NCBI GenBank assembly: GCA_035283845.1
Contig: DATESZ010000015.1
Location: 1-45,951 of the forward strand
Direction of reading: 5' to 3'
Origin: DATESZ01 sp035283845
Lineage (GTDB): Bacteria; Desulfobacterota; Syntrophia; Syntrophales; JACQWR01
DNA: 45,951 nucleotides
Positions within the stretch are counted from its first letter, which is position 1, and the number at the start of each line of letters is the position of its first letter. The notes under the pieces are model-generated. The model did not search any database, was not told the DNA's origin, and saw nothing but the letters and a program-made list of their open reading frames with translations. The position numbers and the translations under genes are program-made. This document shows, in pieces, positions 1 to 9,368 of this stretch.

Positions 1-771
1 AAACTGCTGTTCGATGTTCTTTTTGTTTAAGGCGGTTACAACCGGCAGCAGGCGTTTGAGTTTGCCTTCATAGTTGTCGAAACCGAGCTTTAGACAAAAA
101 CCATTGTCCGTAAAAAGGGAAAGCCCCGACACTTCGCTGGCATTGATCTCCGATACCACATTTATGGCAGGAAAATTCTTTGACGTCTTTAAGTGCTTGA
201 GCAGACCGATGGTTTTATTGAAAAGCTCGCTGTTCATCCTGCCATCCCGGAAATATCCGGTCAACACGGGAATATCAACATCGTCTTCAGAAGTTAGCTT
301 TTTAAATAAAGCGCCATCCTTATCGAGCAGGTAATAATCATTATTGACCCTGCACGAGGCAAGGGGCGTCCTTTCCTTTATCTCCACGATCAACCGGTTG
401 GGAAATTCTCTACTGACGGCAACATTTTCAACCCAGGGATTGGAAGAAATACGTCGCACCATCGCCTTGATATTAACTGAGAATATGGTCTGTTTGGGTT
501 TTATCGCCGCAAGCTCCATGACATCTTTTTCCGTCAATTCCCTGCATCCCTTTACACTCGTCTCTTTAATCACGAAATAGGGTGAACTGATGGCATAATT
601 ATAAACGTAAATGAAACCAGCCGTCATAATGAAGATAACGGCCATCATGGCCACCGCTTGCAAATAATCGAGACAGACGTTTTCGGAATTACATTTCAAC
701 TTGTTTTTTCTGATTAAAAGCTTTGTCCTGAGCGATCTCTTCATTCTTGCTCTTCTCTTAAAAATCGTCAT
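1..771 (-). CDS. ftsQ: Cell division protein FtsQ (3' end cut by window edge)
   Basis: Bitopic divisome protein that links FtsB/FtsL to early division proteins; its bulk is periplasmic. My translation from the ATG at 769-771 stays open for 257 codons to base 1, so the C-terminus is missing. It shows a basic cytoplasmic N-terminus (about residues 1-40), one hydrophobic segment (about 41-65), then a POTRA-like stretch beginning SSPYFVIKETSVKGC and the FtsQ_DivIB pattern with NPWVENVAVSREFPNRL followed by VEIKERTPLA. The start overlaps the end of murB by 14 bp, which suggests translational coupling. A second in-frame Met lies nine codons in. Many Gram-negative clusters have ddl between murB and ftsQ; it is absent here. 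The family call is secure from sequence plus context. Confidence 0.85.
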   Translation of the reverse strand, partial: MTIFKRRARMKRSLRTKLLIRKNKLKCNSENVCLDYLQAVAMMAVIFIMTAGFIYVYNYAISSPYFVIKETSVKGCRELTEKDVMELAAIKPKQTIFSVNIKAMVRRISSNPWVENVAVSREFPNRLIVEIKERTPLASCRVNNDYYLLDKDGALFKKLTSEDDVDIPVLTGYFRDGRMNSELFNKTIGLLKHLKTSKNFPAINVVSEINASEVSGLSLFTDNGFCLKLGFDNYEGKLKRLLPVVTALNKKNIEQQF

Positions 772-1690
772 CCCTTTCCCCTATGATATGAACCTCCGTA
801 TCCAGGACAACTCCTCTCTCTTCAAGGACTTTATTCTTCACTACGTCAATAAGGGCCAGGACATCCTTTGCTTTTGCTTTATCCAGATTGACGATGAAAT
901 TCCCATGCGTCTCTGAGATCATTGCATCCCCTATCTTAAGTCCTTTAAGCCCCAGCTCATCTATGATCCGGCCGGCAGAAACACTTCCGGGATTCTTAAA
1001 TATGGAGCCAGCATTAGGATACATGAGAGGATGCTTTTCTTTGCGCATTTCAAGTATTGTTTCCACGTTTTTTTTGATTTCCTCCCTCGCCCCCCGGGGC
1101 AGGAAAAAGTGGGCGGAAAGGATAACAGAATCGGGCGGCAGATCGAGATTTCTATAGCTGAAGCCAAGCTCCCCTCTCCCATAATGACAAATCCCGCCAT
1201 TTATTGTCATGAAGGTTATCGTTTCCACTACATCCTTGATTTCCCGCCCATAGGCGCCGGCATTCATTCTTATGGCGCCTCCTACACTGCCCGGGATGCC
1301 GGCGCAGAACTCCACACCTGTAAGGCCTTCCCGCAGCGACAAACCAACCAGTTCGGCAAGCGGAACCCCTGCTTCGGCATGGACGGAAACCCTGCCGCCA
1401 TCATCATCCTCAATACCCAGATTATGAAATCTTTTGAGAGAAACAACCACCCCCCGGTAGCCCCCGTCTCTCACGATCAGGTTGGTGCCGTTTCCTACCG
1501 GCGTAAAGGGAGTTCCCTCTTTTTTCAGACAGGACAGAATTTTTGTCAGTTCTTCTCCGTTCCTGGGGAAAACAACCGCATCCGCCTCCCCCCCCACGCC
1601 AAGGGATGTATGGCGGGAAAGCGGCTCATCGAAAAGTACATCTTCCGAGAGGATTTCCTGCAATTTTTTCCGCAAATCTCCTGCCATCAT
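758..1690 (-). CDS. murB: UDP-N-acetylenolpyruvoylglucosamine reductase MurB
   Basis: FAD-dependent cytoplasmic enzyme that reduces the enolpyruvyl group of UDP-GlcNAc-enolpyruvate with NADPH to give UDP-MurNAc. The 310-residue protein has the FAD-binding N-terminal signature HTSLGVGGEADAVVFP, the central GxEFCAGIPGSVGGAIRMNAGA motif region, and the C-terminal GSIFKNPG segment with the proton-donor Ser followed by a late Glu region (DTEVHIIGE). The length fits a type I/IIa MurB. The ATG at 1690 and the next codon are both Met; GGAAGG lies 2 bases before the first and 5 before the second, so the second (1687) may be the true start. It sits 21 bp downstream of murC. Confidence 0.95.
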   Translation of the reverse strand: MMAGDLRKKLQEILSEDVLFDEPLSRHTSLGVGGEADAVVFPRNGEELTKILSCLKKEGTPFTPVGNGTNLIVRDGGYRGVVVSLKRFHNLGIEDDDGGRVSVHAEAGVPLAELVGLSLREGLTGVEFCAGIPGSVGGAIRMNAGAYGREIKDVVETITFMTINGGICHYGRGELGFSYRNLDLPPDSVILSAHFFLPRGAREEIKKNVETILEMRKEKHPLMYPNAGSIFKNPGSVSAGRIIDELGLKGLKIGDAMISETHGNFIVNLDKAKAKDVLALIDVVKNKVLEERGVVLDTEVHIIGERDDDF

Positions 1691-1711
1691 TGCCTTCCAA
1701 CCCTTGAACTA

Positions 1712-3127
1712 TTAAGCTGCTTTGCCCGCTCCCCAACCTGCCTTTTTTAAGAAGCTCTCCCCTGCCTTCCAGACGTTTCCGGCGCCCAGCGTCACAATGA
1801 CGTCCGAAGGACGCGCAATTTCAATGAGATATGAAGCTATCGCCTCGAAACCGGCAAGATAAACCACGCTCCCATGCCCTTTGCCTCGTATGCCTTCACA
1901 GAGCAGGAGGGAGCTTACCCCAGGTAGGGCTTCCTCGCTGGCAGGATAAATATCAGTTACAATAAGGATGTCGGCATCGGAAAAAGCCGTAATGAATTCC
2001 TCGAACAGGGCTTTTGTTCTCGTATAGCGGTGGGGCTGAAACACCACGACGTTCCTTCCGCCCCAGGCCTGTCTCACAGCAGCAAGAGTCGCCCTGATCT
2101 CCGTAGGATGGTGGCCGTAATCATCCAGAACGGTAATGCCTCCTATTTCCCCCTTGACCTCCAGGCGGCGATGGACGCCCATATATTGACTCATTCCTTC
2201 CTGAATGTCCTGGAAACCCATATCCAGTTCCCTGGCAACGGCAATGGTTGCTAAGGCGTTGTAAATATTGAACAGACCGGGAACGTTGATGGACGCCTGA
2301 CCCAGCAATTCATCCTGGCAGAAGACGGTAAAAAGGGAACCCCGTCCGGAGTGTATGATTTTGTCCGCCCGGTATTCCGCGCCGGCAGTTAAACCGTAAG
2401 TAATTAACCTTCTCTTTATCCGTGGAAGGATGGTCTGCACATTTTTATCATCGTAACAGATGACCGTGGCCCCATAAAAAGGCACGATATTGGCAAACCT
2501 GAGAAAAGCCTCTCTGATCTCGTCGATGCCGGAGTAATAGTCAAGGTGTTCCAAGTCAATATTGGTGATAACCGTAAGTGAGGGACTTAATTTGAGAAAA
2601 GATCCATCACTCTCATCGGCTTCCGCAACGATGACCTCTCCGTCGCCGATTTTGGCATTGCTGCCGATGCTGGCCAGCTTTCCACCGATCACCATCGTCG
2701 GATCCAGACCGCCGGAAGCGAGCACGGTGGCAATCATGGAAGTGGTGGTTGTCTTCCCGTGGCTCCCCGAAACGGCAACGGAAAGTTTCATTTTCAACAG
2801 TTCGGCAAGCATTTCCGCGCGGGGGATGACTGGTATGTTCCGCCTGTGGGCCTCAAGCACTTCCGGATTATCGGCCCTTACCGCCGTGGAAATAACAACC
2901 ACGTCCGCTTCCCTCAGATGAGCGGCCTGATGGCCGGAAAAAATCCTGGCGCCCAGCCCAGCCAACCGTTGCGTGATGTCCGTTCCACTGATGTCGGAAC
3001 CGGTTACCCTATAGCCGAGATTAATGAGCACTTCCGCAATGCCGCTCATACCGATACCGCCGATACCGACAAAATGGATGCTTTTTATTTTTCTTTGCAT
3101 CCCATATAACCTGTTGCCGTTTACCAT
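1712..3127 (-). CDS. murC: UDP-N-acetylmuramate-L-alanine ligase MurC
   Basis: ATP-dependent ligase that adds L-Ala to UDP-MurNAc, the first step of stem-peptide assembly. The N-terminal Rossmann motif HFVGIGGIGMSGIAE binds the UDP substrate. The Mur-ligase P-loop is GSHGKTTTTSM, and DDYGHHPTEI in the C-terminal domain is typical of MurC. Length (471 residues) matches the family. The ATG at 3127 gives a nine-residue lead; the ATG at 3100 (MQRKIKSIHFVG) fits the usual family start better, and neither has an outstanding ribosome-binding site. The gene lies 9 bp downstream of murG in the dcw operon. Confidence 0.95.
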   Translation of the reverse strand: MVNGNRLYGMQRKIKSIHFVGIGGIGMSGIAEVLINLGYRVTGSDISGTDITQRLAGLGARIFSGHQAAHLREADVVVISTAVRADNPEVLEAHRRNIPVIPRAEMLAELLKMKLSVAVSGSHGKTTTTSMIATVLASGGLDPTMVIGGKLASIGSNAKIGDGEVIVAEADESDGSFLKLSPSLTVITNIDLEHLDYYSGIDEIREAFLRFANIVPFYGATVICYDDKNVQTILPRIKRRLITYGLTAGAEYRADKIIHSGRGSLFTVFCQDELLGQASINVPGLFNIYNALATIAVARELDMGFQDIQEGMSQYMGVHRRLEVKGEIGGITVLDDYGHHPTEIRATLAAVRQAWGGRNVVVFQPHRYTRTKALFEEFITAFSDADILIVTDIYPASEEALPGVSSLLLCEGIRGKGHGSVVYLAGFEAIASYLIEIARPSDVIVTLGAGNVWKAGESFLKKAGWGAGKAA

Positions 3128-3136
3128 ATATTTATA

Positions 3137-4246
3137 TCAACCCCTGACATCTGTTTTACCACCAATAAGGGCCAGGCAGGCATCGACGATGTCTGCTGCC
3201 GCCCTGACGTTGGACAAGGAAGCCGATTTTACCTCCATTACTCGCAGCGATTCACGATTATCATAAAACCGCTCTATGATTTCCGCTAATTCCTTCCCTT
3301 TCAATTTTCTTTCCTCAATCATCAGCGCGGCGCCTGCACGGGCCAGCGCTTCGGCGTTTTTTTTCTGATGATTATCCACAGCAAATGGGAAAGGAATCAG
3401 GATGGCCGCTTTCCCCATGGCCGTAATCTCGGCAATCGATGTGGCCCCGGCGCGACAGATGACAAGGTCAGCCTCACGATAGGCCGCAGCCATATCCTGG
3501 ATAAAGGGCCGCACCTCGGCATCAAACCCATAATTTTTGTAAACACTGGACACATATTCCAGTTCATCATCTCCCGTCTGATGGATGATCCTGATGTTCT
3601 TATCCCCAAGATGGGGGAGGGCGCCAAGCATCGTCCGATTTATGGAACGCGCTCCCTGGCTCCCGCCGAAAACGAGGATAGTAAACCTGTCTCCCCTTTC
3701 ATGTGCGTCCTTTGCGCCCGCCAGAAAGACTGCCCGGACAGGGTTGCCCGTCACAACAGCCTTTTCCTCAGAAAACCATTTCCTTGTCTCCCCGTATGTC
3801 AGAAAAACCCGATCGGCAAATTTCCCGAGAATCCTGTTGGTAAAACCAGGCAGGACATTCTGCTCTGCCACGGCGGTACGGATGCCCATAAAATGGGCCG
3901 TAAACACCACCGGCCCAGAGGAGTACCCGCCTACGCCAATGACGGCATGGGGACGGAAACTCCGGATGATCCGATAGGCTTCCCAGATAGTGCCGGGAAG
4001 TTTCGACAGGACATTTATCAGCCCCACAGGACCTCTACCCCTAAAACCCTCTATCCGGATCATGCGGAAAGAAAAACCCAGCCGACCAAGAACATCTTTT
4101 TCCAGACTTCTACCGGAGCCTACAAAAAGAATATCCGCTTCACCTCTCTTTAAGAACTCCTCCGCTATGGCAATCCCCGGAAAAAGATGACCCCCCGTTC
4201 CTCCTCCCGCAATAATGATCTTCAAAGGCTTATCTATCATAAGCAA
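3137..4246 (-). CDS. murG: MurG N-acetylglucosaminyltransferase (lipid II synthase)
   Basis: Membrane-associated GT28 enzyme that transfers GlcNAc from UDP-GlcNAc to lipid I, giving lipid II on the inner face of the inner membrane. Visible motifs are the N-terminal G-loop AGGGTGGHLFPGIAIAEEF, the second glycine-rich loop VFGGSQGARSIN, and the donor-binding region CRAGATSIAEITAMGKAAILIP with IPFPFAVDNHQ. Length of 369 residues is normal. Two in-frame Met codons (4246 and 4240) could serve as start. A 90-bp gap separates it from ftsW. Confidence 0.96.
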   Translation of the reverse strand: MLMIDKPLKIIIAGGGTGGHLFPGIAIAEEFLKRGEADILFVGSGRSLEKDVLGRLGFSFRMIRIEGFRGRGPVGLINVLSKLPGTIWEAYRIIRSFRPHAVIGVGGYSSGPVVFTAHFMGIRTAVAEQNVLPGFTNRILGKFADRVFLTYGETRKWFSEEKAVVTGNPVRAVFLAGAKDAHERGDRFTILVFGGSQGARSINRTMLGALPHLGDKNIRIIHQTGDDELEYVSSVYKNYGFDAEVRPFIQDMAAAYREADLVICRAGATSIAEITAMGKAAILIPFPFAVDNHQKKNAEALARAGAALMIEERKLKGKELAEIIERFYDNRESLRVMEVKSASLSNVRAAADIVDACLALIGGKTDVRG

Positions 4247-4336
4247 ATGGCCACAGGTTACTACTTCCTCCTAAGAATCTGAATGCTTTTTACAAACTCC
4301 TCGCTCCTGACCCCTGCCCCCTGGCCTCTGGCATCG

Positions 4337-5440
4337 TCACCTGAAGGACGATATATTCATCAGGATCCCTGCCACCGCCAGGCTCATAACCACTGACGAC
4401 CCCCCATAGCTGACGAAAGGCAGAACCAATCCTTTAACGGGAATCAAACCCATCACACCGGCGATATTTACGAATGCTTCTACGGCGATAGTCATGGTCA
4501 ATCCGGATGCCAGCAGGGTGCCGAAAGTGTCGGGAGCTTTATAAGCAATCATAAATCCTCGAAAAATAAAGATTACAAAGAGCGAAATAATTATGACTAC
4601 GGCAATGAACCCGCCCTCCTCGGCAATAACCGACAAAATAAAATCCGTGTGCGGTTCCGGCAGATAGTAAAGTTTCTGCATGCCATCCCCGATGCCGACC
4701 CCGAAAGCGCCGCCGGAACCGAAGGAAATAAATGACTGGATGATCTGGAAACCCTTGCCGAGAGGATCATCCCAGGGATTCAGCATCGTCTTCAATCTCC
4801 ACAAACGATAATCAGATCTCATCACCTGCCAGACCGCGAGAGGAACGAGCATTGCTAAAATACCAACCAGATAACGGATTTTAGCGCCCGAGAGAAAAAG
4901 CATGGAAAACATGATAATGGCAATGATAGTTGCGGTACCGAAATCCGGCTGCCAGAGTATCAGGCCAAGGATAGGCAAAGTTATCAAAAACGGAATCAGG
5001 AAGCCCTTCGTAAATTCCTGAGGTTTGGCATCCTTTCTTGTCAGATAATGGGCAAGAAAGATCACCATGGCAACCTTGACCAGCTCCGTCACCTGAAAAG
5101 TAAAAGCCCCGATTCTCAGCCAGCGGGTGGCATTGTTCACCCTAAGCCCTAAATGGGGCACAAAAAGGAGCAGGAGCAAAACCACGGACAAAAAAAGCCC
5201 CAGGTAGGACCACCGCCCCAATAGCCGGTAGGGCGTATTCTTCAGGATCATCATTACTGCCAATCCCAATAGGGCATAGAAAAACTGTCTCTTGAGAAAA
5301 TACTGTCCGTCATTGAATCGCTCCATGGCCAGTATGGAGCTTGAGCTGTAAATCATGGTGATACCGGCAGTGAGCAGCAACAAGGTCGCCAGCAGCAAAA
5401 TAGTATCCGATTTATTCTGGGCGGTAGGAAACTTATTCAT
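4337..5440 (-). CDS. ftsW: SEDS peptidoglycan polymerase FtsW
   Basis: Integral membrane SEDS-family glycosyltransferase that polymerises lipid II at the septum together with FtsI. About ten hydrophobic segments span the 367 residues. The conserved SEDS loop PEPHTDFILSVIAEEGG and the C-terminal LPFVSYGGSSVVM segment are present. The gene begins 8 bp inside the end of murD, so the two are probably translationally coupled. FtsW rather than RodA is chosen from its position in the dcw cluster. Confidence 0.95.
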   Translation of the reverse strand: MNKFPTAQNKSDTILLLATLLLLTAGITMIYSSSSILAMERFNDGQYFLKRQFFYALLGLAVMMILKNTPYRLLGRWSYLGLFLSVVLLLLLFVPHLGLRVNNATRWLRIGAFTFQVTELVKVAMVIFLAHYLTRKDAKPQEFTKGFLIPFLITLPILGLILWQPDFGTATIIAIIMFSMLFLSGAKIRYLVGILAMLVPLAVWQVMRSDYRLWRLKTMLNPWDDPLGKGFQIIQSFISFGSGGAFGVGIGDGMQKLYYLPEPHTDFILSVIAEEGGFIAVVIIISLFVIFIFRGFMIAYKAPDTFGTLLASGLTMTIAVEAFVNIAGVMGLIPVKGLVLPFVSYGGSSVVMSLAVAGILMNISSFR

Positions 5441-6782
5441 TTATAGCCCCCACAAATTTTTGAAAGTAATCACCCCTTGCCTTGTAGTCGGAAAATTCAT
5501 CGAAGCTTGCACAACCGGGGGACAGGAGAACAATTTCGCCGGCCGACGCATGGTCATAGGCCACAGTGACAGCATCTCTCAAGGCGGCAACGGATAAGGT
5601 TGGCACGATCCCGCCGATGAGCAGAAAGATCTTCTCCCTTGCCTCGCCGAATAAAACCAGTTCCTTCACCTTTTCTTTGATCAGCGGGGCAAGCGTTTCA
5701 AAATCGCCGTCCTTGTCCCTGCCCCCCATGAGTAGAAAAACAGGTTGGGAAAAACTTTCGAGAGCCCGCGCAACGGCGCCGACATTTGTGCCCTTGGAGT
5801 CATCGTAGAAGGCAACCCCCCCCTTCTCGCCGGCAAACTCAATCCGGTGGGACAGCCCCTTAAAATCGGCGACGGCGCCAATAATATCAGGGGGGGTAAC
5901 GCCCCATTCCCTAACCGCCATAATGGCGGCCATGATGTTTTCCAGATTATGCCGGCCCCTGATCCTCACCATATCTAAAGGATAGGTTTCCCGTTCACGT
6001 GAAGACTTGATATAAACCAGCTTATCGTCCGCTACAAACATCCCTTCTTCCACGGCTGAGGTAGAGCTGAAAAAACCGATGCGGGCTTTAAGCTTTCGGG
6101 AAAGCAGCCGGGAAGAAGTCTCGTCGGCATTCAGTATGGCCAGATGGCTCCGGGTCTGATTTTCAAAGATCCGCTCCTTGACTTCGCGATAGGCGTCAAA
6201 GGTGCCGTGATAATTTATGTGGTCGCAGGTCGTATTCAGGAGAATCGCCACGGAAGGACAAAAATGTTCGATCCACTGCAACTGGAAACTGCTCACCTCA
6301 ACCACCGCAAAGTCCGCATCATGGCCGCCGGACACGAAACCTATGAGCGGATCGCCGATATTGCCTCCCACGAATACCTTTTTCCCCGCTCTTTGCAGTA
6401 TGTCTCCGATCAGGGTGGTTGTCGTCGTCTTGCCGTTGCTGCCGGTTATGGCAATTATGGGGCAGGGCAAAAAGCGATAGGCAAGCTCAATTTCGCTTAT
6501 GATCCCTATCCCCCTCATTCGGGCTTCTTCAAGGATCGGATTGAAAGGAGGAACACCGGGAGATGGCACGACAAAGTCAACCTGTGAAAGGCTGGACCGG
6601 TCGTAGCGCGCGATTTTAAGGCCTCTATGGATTCCCTCACTGAGGCACAGAGCTTCTATTTCTTTCTCAGGTTTTTCGTCCGTCACAACAAGGGATACGT
6701 CCCGGCCGGCAAAAAACCTTGCCGTAGCCAAGCCTGTCTTCCCTAAACCAATTATCAATACTTTTTGCCCTGACAGTTCCAT
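5433..6782 (-). CDS. murD: UDP-N-acetylmuramoylalanine-D-glutamate ligase MurD
   Basis: ATP-dependent cytoplasmic ligase that adds D-Glu to UDP-MurNAc-L-Ala. It has the N-terminal motif VLIIGLGKTGLATARFF, the P-loop GSNGKTTTTTLIGDI and the C-terminal signature GGRDKDGDFETL. The reading frame is open up to 6920, but I place the start at the ATG at 6782: it gives the usual 449-residue protein and has AAGGA five bases upstream, while a longer form would overlap mraY by 88 bp. The stop lies inside the start of ftsW. Confidence 0.95.
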   Translation of the reverse strand: MELSGQKVLIIGLGKTGLATARFFAGRDVSLVVTDEKPEKEIEALCLSEGIHRGLKIARYDRSSLSQVDFVVPSPGVPPFNPILEEARMRGIGIISEIELAYRFLPCPIIAITGSNGKTTTTTLIGDILQRAGKKVFVGGNIGDPLIGFVSGGHDADFAVVEVSSFQLQWIEHFCPSVAILLNTTCDHINYHGTFDAYREVKERIFENQTRSHLAILNADETSSRLLSRKLKARIGFFSSTSAVEEGMFVADDKLVYIKSSRERETYPLDMVRIRGRHNLENIMAAIMAVREWGVTPPDIIGAVADFKGLSHRIEFAGEKGGVAFYDDSKGTNVGAVARALESFSQPVFLLMGGRDKDGDFETLAPLIKEKVKELVLFGEAREKIFLLIGGIVPTLSVAALRDAVTVAYDHASAGEIVLLSPGCASFDEFSDYKARGDYFQKFVGAINE

Positions 6783-6832
6783 GATTTTCCTTAAGCTTAT
6801 TTCCGATGGGGAAATCGCAGTATTTTCTCCTT

Positions 6833-7912
6833 TCAACGTAGTTTTAACGTACTTATGGCCACTAAGGCCAACAGAATGGAGATTATCCAGAAGCGCACGA
6901 TCACCTTCGGCTCCGGCCACCCCTCAAGCTCAAAATGATGATGCAGGGGGGCCATCCTGAAGATACGCTTGCCTTTCGATAACTTGAACCATCCCACCTG
7001 AAATATGACGGAGAAGGTCTCCAGCACGAAAAGCCCCCCCACGATAACCAGCAGGATTTCCTGTTTAGTGATCACGGCCATTGTTCCTAAGGCGCCGCCC
7101 AGGGAAAGGGAACCCACGTCGCCCATGAAGACCTCGGCAGGATAGCTGTTGTACCAGAGGAAACCTATGCCGGCGCCGACAACGGCGCCGCAGAAGATAC
7201 TGAGCTCTCCCACACCGGCAATGTAAAATATCTGCAGATAATTGGCAATCTTGACATTGCCGACAAGATAGGCAAAAAGAAGATAGGTCATGAAGGAGGT
7301 AATCGCCGGACCTATGGCCAGCCCGTCAAGGCCGTCGGTAAGGTTGACGGCATTGGCCGCGCCCACGATAATAAAGGTGGACAGGATTACATATCCCCAT
7401 CCCAGATCGGGCAAAACGGTCTTGAAGAAGGGCACCGTAACATGGGAGGTGAATCCGGGCTTGACGTAAAGCATGGCACTGAGGAAAAGAGCAATGATGA
7501 TTTCTCCTGCCAGCCTTGCCTTTCCGGAAACACCGCGGCTGCTTCCCGAAATCAGTTTCCGGTAGTCATCCATAAAGCCGATGAAGCCGTATCCCACGGT
7601 TACCATGATGACGAACCATATATAATCGACAGTAAGGTTCGCCCAAAGCATGGTAGAGATTACCACAGCAAAAATAATCAGGATTCCGCCCATCGTGGGA
7701 GTCCCTTTTTTTGAAAGATGAGAATTGGGACCATCGTCCCGGACGCTCTGGCCGATGTGCAGGGACCGGAGTTTCCTTATTAGCCAGGGACCGGCGACAA
7801 AACATATCATAAGCGCGGTAATCGCTGCATAGATCGTCCGGAACGTAATATAACGGAAAACGTTAAAATAAGAATAGGTCACATGTAAGGGATATAGAAG
7901 GTGGTAAAGCAT
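6833..7912 (-). CDS. mraY: Phospho-N-acetylmuramoyl-pentapeptide-transferase MraY
   Basis: Polytopic inner-membrane enzyme that moves phospho-MurNAc-pentapeptide to undecaprenyl phosphate, forming lipid I. About ten membrane segments are visible in 359 residues. Active-site motifs are the cytoplasmic FMDDYRK, the NLTDGLDGLAIG loop, the FMGDVGSLSLG loop and the MAPLHHHFELEGWPE histidine motif. The start lies directly against the end of murF, and 50 bp separate its stop from the chosen murD start. Confidence 0.97.
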   Translation of the reverse strand: MLYHLLYPLHVTYSYFNVFRYITFRTIYAAITALMICFVAGPWLIRKLRSLHIGQSVRDDGPNSHLSKKGTPTMGGILIIFAVVISTMLWANLTVDYIWFVIMVTVGYGFIGFMDDYRKLISGSSRGVSGKARLAGEIIIALFLSAMLYVKPGFTSHVTVPFFKTVLPDLGWGYVILSTFIIVGAANAVNLTDGLDGLAIGPAITSFMTYLLFAYLVGNVKIANYLQIFYIAGVGELSIFCGAVVGAGIGFLWYNSYPAEVFMGDVGSLSLGGALGTMAVITKQEILLVIVGGLFVLETFSVIFQVGWFKLSKGKRIFRMAPLHHHFELEGWPEPKVIVRFWIISILLALVAISTLKLR

Positions 7913-9364
7913 TTAACCTCCTAAATAACAATGGCCGAATTGATGGAGGCCGTTAGTCAAGCCGCCTTCCAGGCCGAATTCTTCAATTATAATTTTAATA
8001 ACTTCCTCCATTTTCTTGGCCCGTGAACCTTTTACCAGAATCCAGTCGCCTTTCTTCAAAGATGATGAAAGAACTTTCAGAATTTCTTCCGGCGTGGAAG
8101 GGTAAAAGATGCGGGAAACAGGAAACCCTTTTTTTACAGCCCCTGCCAATGTCGCCGCGGAGAACGCGCCTCTGAGGAAAAGCGTCTCTACCCCGGTTGC
8201 GGCAATAAGTCCTCCGATCTCCTCGTGCAGTTCTTCCGCGCGATCACCCAATTCCAGCATATCGCCCAGAATGACGATACCCTTGTGCTCTCCTCGCAAG
8301 CTTCTCAGCGTCATCAGGGCTTCCCGGACGGAAAGGGGATTGGCATTGTAGGAATCATCAATTAGAAAAGCGCCGTTTTTTAGACGATGGGTCTCCATCC
8401 TCGCCGGGATGACCTTAAAGCGCATAAGTCCCCGGCGAATGGTCTCTGGATCGGCGCCCACAGCCCGGCTTGCCGCCGCCGCGGCCAAGGCATTCATCAC
8501 GTTGTGGGTCCCGGCCACCGCCATATCCACGTTTCCCCTGCTCTCCCCTATCCTCAGCGTAAAGCTCAATCCTTGACGACCGCTCCTGATTTCATCGGCC
8601 CTCACATCGGCATCACCTTTCAGCCCATAGGTCATCCGTTTTCCCGTCCAGCGCCGGGCCACTGTCCGCACCTCTTTATCGTCGCCATTAATGACAGCAA
8701 TACCGCCGTTAGAAAGATTCCGGAAAATTTCCCCCTTTTCTTCCCGCACCATCCTGATAGATTTCAACCCCTCCAGATGCGCCGCGCCTATATTGGTAAT
8801 CAACCCCACGTCGGGGGCGGCAATACGGCAAAGCTTTCTGATCTCCCCCGGCACATTTGTTCCCATTTCGATAATCGCTGCCTCGTGTTCATCTTTCAGC
8901 CTGAGGAGGGTTAACGGCAGTCCTACGAGATTGTTGAAATTTCCCTCCGTTTTCAGGATATTTTTTACGATGCCCAGAATATGGGCCGTCATCTCCTTGG
9001 TTGTTGTTTTTCCCGCGCTGCCCGTGATGGCAATGACGGGAATGTTAAATTTTTTCCTCCAGAAACGGGCCACCTCCCCAAGTGCGGCTAGGGTGTCCGG
9101 CACACTGATAACCGTAATGTCCTCACCTATCTCCCATAGCCGGCCTTCCTCCCCTTCCCTGATTATCAGACCTGCCGCTCCATTTTTTACGGCGGCGGCG
9201 AGAAATTCGTGTCCGTCAAATCTCTCCCCCCTAAGAGGGATAAACAATTTTCCCCTCTGCGCTTCCCTTGTATCGGTAGATATATCATCAAAAGCCCTGT
9301 CAGCGGCGCCCCTTATCAGGATTCCCTCTGTCGCTTCCATTACCTCGCGGCCTAAAATAGGCAT
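7913..9364 (-). CDS. murF: UDP-MurNAc-tripeptide:D-Ala-D-Ala ligase MurF
   Basis: ATP-dependent ligase that completes the UDP-MurNAc-pentapeptide. The Mur_ligase N-terminal domain (STDTREAQRGKLFIPLRGERFDGH) is followed by the P-loop GSAGKTTTKEMTAHIL, the middle-domain FNNLVGLPLTLLRL motif typical of MurF, and DDSYNANPLSV in the C-terminal domain. The frame is open back to 9421, but the ATG at 9364 (MPILGREVMEATEG) fits the family, gives 483 residues and avoids a long overlap with murE, whose stop is only 4 bp upstream. The Shine-Dalgarno is weak, so translation probably depends on murE. Confidence 0.94.
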   Translation of the reverse strand: MPILGREVMEATEGILIRGAADRAFDDISTDTREAQRGKLFIPLRGERFDGHEFLAAAVKNGAAGLIIREGEEGRLWEIGEDITVISVPDTLAALGEVARFWRKKFNIPVIAITGSAGKTTTKEMTAHILGIVKNILKTEGNFNNLVGLPLTLLRLKDEHEAAIIEMGTNVPGEIRKLCRIAAPDVGLITNIGAAHLEGLKSIRMVREEKGEIFRNLSNGGIAVINGDDKEVRTVARRWTGKRMTYGLKGDADVRADEIRSGRQGLSFTLRIGESRGNVDMAVAGTHNVMNALAAAAASRAVGADPETIRRGLMRFKVIPARMETHRLKNGAFLIDDSYNANPLSVREALMTLRSLRGEHKGIVILGDMLELGDRAEELHEEIGGLIAATGVETLFLRGAFSAATLAGAVKKGFPVSRIFYPSTPEEILKVLSSSLKKGDWILVKGSRAKKMEEVIKIIIEEFGLEGGLTNGLHQFGHCYLGG

Positions 9365-9368
9365 GGCT

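Noticed and set aside
1031..1750. Long open frame on the plus strand opposite murB
   Set aside because: Lies antisense to a clear murB, has no recognisable motif or ribosome-binding site; the frame is a by-product of murB codon use.
6783..6920. N-terminal extension of murD
   Set aside because: No MurD resemblance, overlaps mraY by 88 bp, and a well-placed ribosome-binding site precedes the ATG at 6782.
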